Positions 12,853 through 14,301 of a stretch of 14,301 nucleotides of DNA are shown piece after piece (within the stretch, counting starts at the first letter, position 1; each line of letters opens with the position of its first letter). The DNA is taken from the NCBI GenBank assembly GCA_044348345.1, contig JBIKSZ010000084.1, positions 1-14,301 on the forward strand. The letters are read 5' to 3'. The notes beneath the pieces were generated by a model, which had not been told where the DNA came from, ran no database searches, and was given only the letters and a program-made list of their open reading frames with translations. Both the position numbers and the translations under genes were made by a program. The stretch is from Falsiroseomonas sp044348345 (GTDB taxonomy: Bacteria > Pseudomonadota > Alphaproteobacteria > Acetobacterales > Acetobacteraceae).

Positions 12853-14301
12853 TCAGGCGTTCACCGGGGAGGCCGCGGCGAGATCACCCAAGGCCGCAGG
12901 CTGGCGCATGGCGTCGGTCAGGCCAAGATCCTTCGCCAGCAGGCCGGTGGTGATCCGGGCCCCCTCATAGATCACCGGCAGGCCGCTGCCCGGATGGGTG
13001 CCGCCGCCGACGAGATAGACGCCCTGCACGTCCCGGAACCGGTTGCCGGGGCGGAAATAGAGCATCTGCGGCAATTCGTGGGACAGGTTGAACGTCGCGC
13101 CGAAGCCGACCGCATACTCGCTTTCCCAGTCCTGCGGCGCGACGATCCGCTCGTAGCGGATATGCGGGCGGAGGTCGGGCAGGCCGAGCGCCTTGAGGCG
13201 GTCGAGCGCGATCTCGCGGTAGCGCGCGGCCTGGGCGGGCCAGTCCGACTGCTTCAGCAGGTTCGGCACCGGCACCAGGACATAAAGCGCGGTGTGGCCC
13301 TCGGGCGCCATGGTCGGGTCGGTCGCGCCGGCATGCTGCACATAGAGCGAGGGCACTTCGGGGATCGTGCCATCCTCGATCTGGGCGATGTTCTCCCGAT
13401 AGCCTTCGCTCAGCAGCACTGTGTGGTGGGCGAGTTCGGGGAAGGTCCGGTCGAGGCCGAGATAGAGCATGAAGGTCGAGCAGGAATAGCGCGCCTTCTC
13501 GATCTTCGTGTCCGTCCAATCCTGCCGGAGCGCCGGCGGGATCAGCCGCGGCACGGCATGTGCGAAATCGGCATTCACCACGACCGCATCCGCGTCGTGC
13601 CGTCGGCCGCCGCTTTCGATGCCGCGGGCCCGCTTGCCCTCGAAGGCGATGCTCTCGACCGGCGTGCCGAGCCGGATCTCCGCGCCGAGGCGCTCGGCCA
13701 CGCGCGCCATGGCGCGGGAGACCGCGCCGCAGCCACCGATCGGGTGGAAGATGCCGTGGTCGTATTCGAGGAAGGACAGGATGGTGAAGAGCGACGGGCA
13801 CCGGAACGGGCTCATGCCCAGGTACTTCGTCTGGAAGGAGAAGGCGAGGCGCACGCGCGGGTCGCGGAAATGCCGCGCCAGGTCGCGATCCACCGTGGAC
13901 CACGGCTTCAGCAGCGGCAGCGCCTTGATCATGTCCCACTTGACCATGTCGAGCGGGCCTTCGAAGGCGCGTTCGAGGACGGGGCGGAACACGTCGAGCT
14001 TGGCGCGATTCTCCGACATGAAGCTGTGCAGCCCACGCGCATCGGCGGGGGCGAATTTCGCAAGCTCCGCCTCCATCCGCTCAAGGTCGGAGGAGCAGTC
14101 GAGCTGTGTCGTGCCGCCGCCCTGCTCGAACACCAGCCGGTATTGCGGGTCGAGGCGGCGCAGATCGACCTCGTTCTCCAGCTCCGCGCCGCAGTGCTGG
14201 AAAATCTCCTTCAGGATGCGCGGATAGAGGAAGAAGGTGGGCCCCAGGTCGAAGCTGTAGCCTTCCGGCGATGTCAGGGTCCGCGTGCGGCCCCCGACGA
14301 C
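12853..14301 (-). CDS. crtN: CrtN-like C30 carotenoid desaturase (partial, 5' end outside window)
   Basis: CrtI-superfamily FAD desaturase of which 482 residues plus the stop are visible; the frame is open to the right edge. The first visible residues, VVGGRTRTL, are the GGR element that follows the dinucleotide-binding motif, so only about 35 N-terminal residues are missing. Next come YSFDLGPTFFLYP, FQTKYLGMSPFRCPSLFTI, YSCSTFMLYLGLDRT, APEGHTALYVLVP, and the C-terminal FAD segment GVYLVGGGTHPGSGLPVIYEGARI. FQTxYxG...PSL and YSCSxFxxYxGxD are shared with recalled Staphylococcus CrtN, pointing to the desaturase of the C30 chain rather than the CrtP oxidase. Its C30 substrate, squalene or dehydrosqualene, is inferred from the HpnCDE genes downstream. 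It is the most upstream visible gene of the operon. Confidence 0.82.
   Translation of the reverse strand, partial: VVGGRTRTLTSPEGYSFDLGPTFFLYPRILKEIFQHCGAELENEVDLRRLDPQYRLVFEQGGGTTQLDCSSDLERMEAELAKFAPADARGLHSFMSENRAKLDVFRPVLERAFEGPLDMVKWDMIKALPLLKPWSTVDRDLARHFRDPRVRLAFSFQTKYLGMSPFRCPSLFTILSFLEYDHGIFHPIGGCGAVSRAMARVAERLGAEIRLGTPVESIAFEGKRARGIESGGRRHDADAVVVNADFAHAVPRLIPPALRQDWTDTKIEKARYSCSTFMLYLGLDRTFPELAHHTVLLSEGYRENIAQIEDGTIPEVPSLYVQHAGATDPTMAPEGHTALYVLVPVPNLLKQSDWPAQAARYREIALDRLKALGLPDLRPHIRYERIVAPQDWESEYAVGFGATFNLSHELPQMLYFRPGNRFRDVQGVYLVGGGTHPGSGLPVIYEGARITTGLLAKDLGLTDAMRQPAALGDLAAASPVNA

Noticed and set aside
12853..14133. Start of the CrtN-like gene at the GTG at 14133
   Set aside because: Conserved CrtI-family sequence (GGR, FDLGPT) continues in frame to the right edge, so the gene is cut by the window, not started there.
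1..14301. CRISPR arrays, insertion sequences, phage or toxin-antitoxin genes
   Set aside because: No direct-repeat arrays, transposase motifs or terminal inverted repeats were recognised; the coding sequence looks uniform in composition.

Overview
The window is very GC-rich, with densely packed, mostly overlapping genes and alphaproteobacterial-type protein sequences. Together with a C30-carotenoid/squalene locus this suggests an Acetobacteraceae-like alphaproteobacterium (a pigmented Roseomonas-type organism). That placement is inferred from gene content and composition, not from a marker gene.

Layout. (1) 1-1857, minus strand: the start of a phosphonate/phosphate-ester ABC importer operon, phnC-phnE1-phnE2, with phnE2 cut by the left edge and no phnD next to phnC. 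(2) 2050-4766, plus strand: a NIPSNAP-family protein; a zinc-binding ZnuA lipoprotein-like/periplasmic protein preceded by a near-perfect Zur operator; then a DUF423 membrane protein overlapping an RlmM-type rRNA 2'-O-methyltransferase, the same neighbour pair as ygdD-rlmM in E. coli. (3) 4767-5013: a run of five short hairpins followed by tRNA-Leu(UAA). (4) 5022-14301, minus strand: an operon-like run of seven genes, read in the order crtN (cut by the right edge), crtP, PlsC-type acyltransferase, crtQ-like glycosyltransferase, a fused hpnC-hpnD gene, hpnE and an aldehyde dehydrogenase.

The last block is the centre of interest. It contains a complete predicted route from farnesyl diphosphate to a glycosylated, acylated C30 carotenoic acid. 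The HpnC and HpnD domains plus HpnE would make squalene through presqualene diphosphate and hydroxysqualene. CrtN would desaturate the C30 chain and CrtP would oxidise a terminal methyl group. The aldehyde dehydrogenase would make the carboxylate, CrtQ would add a sugar and the acyltransferase a fatty acid. This is the logic of the staphyloxanthin pathway, but with the bacterial three-step squalene module in place of CrtM, and with HpnC and HpnD joined in one 533-residue polypeptide. No hopene cyclase or other hopanoid gene is present in the window, so the squalene module here looks dedicated to, or at least co-expressed with, carotenoid synthesis.
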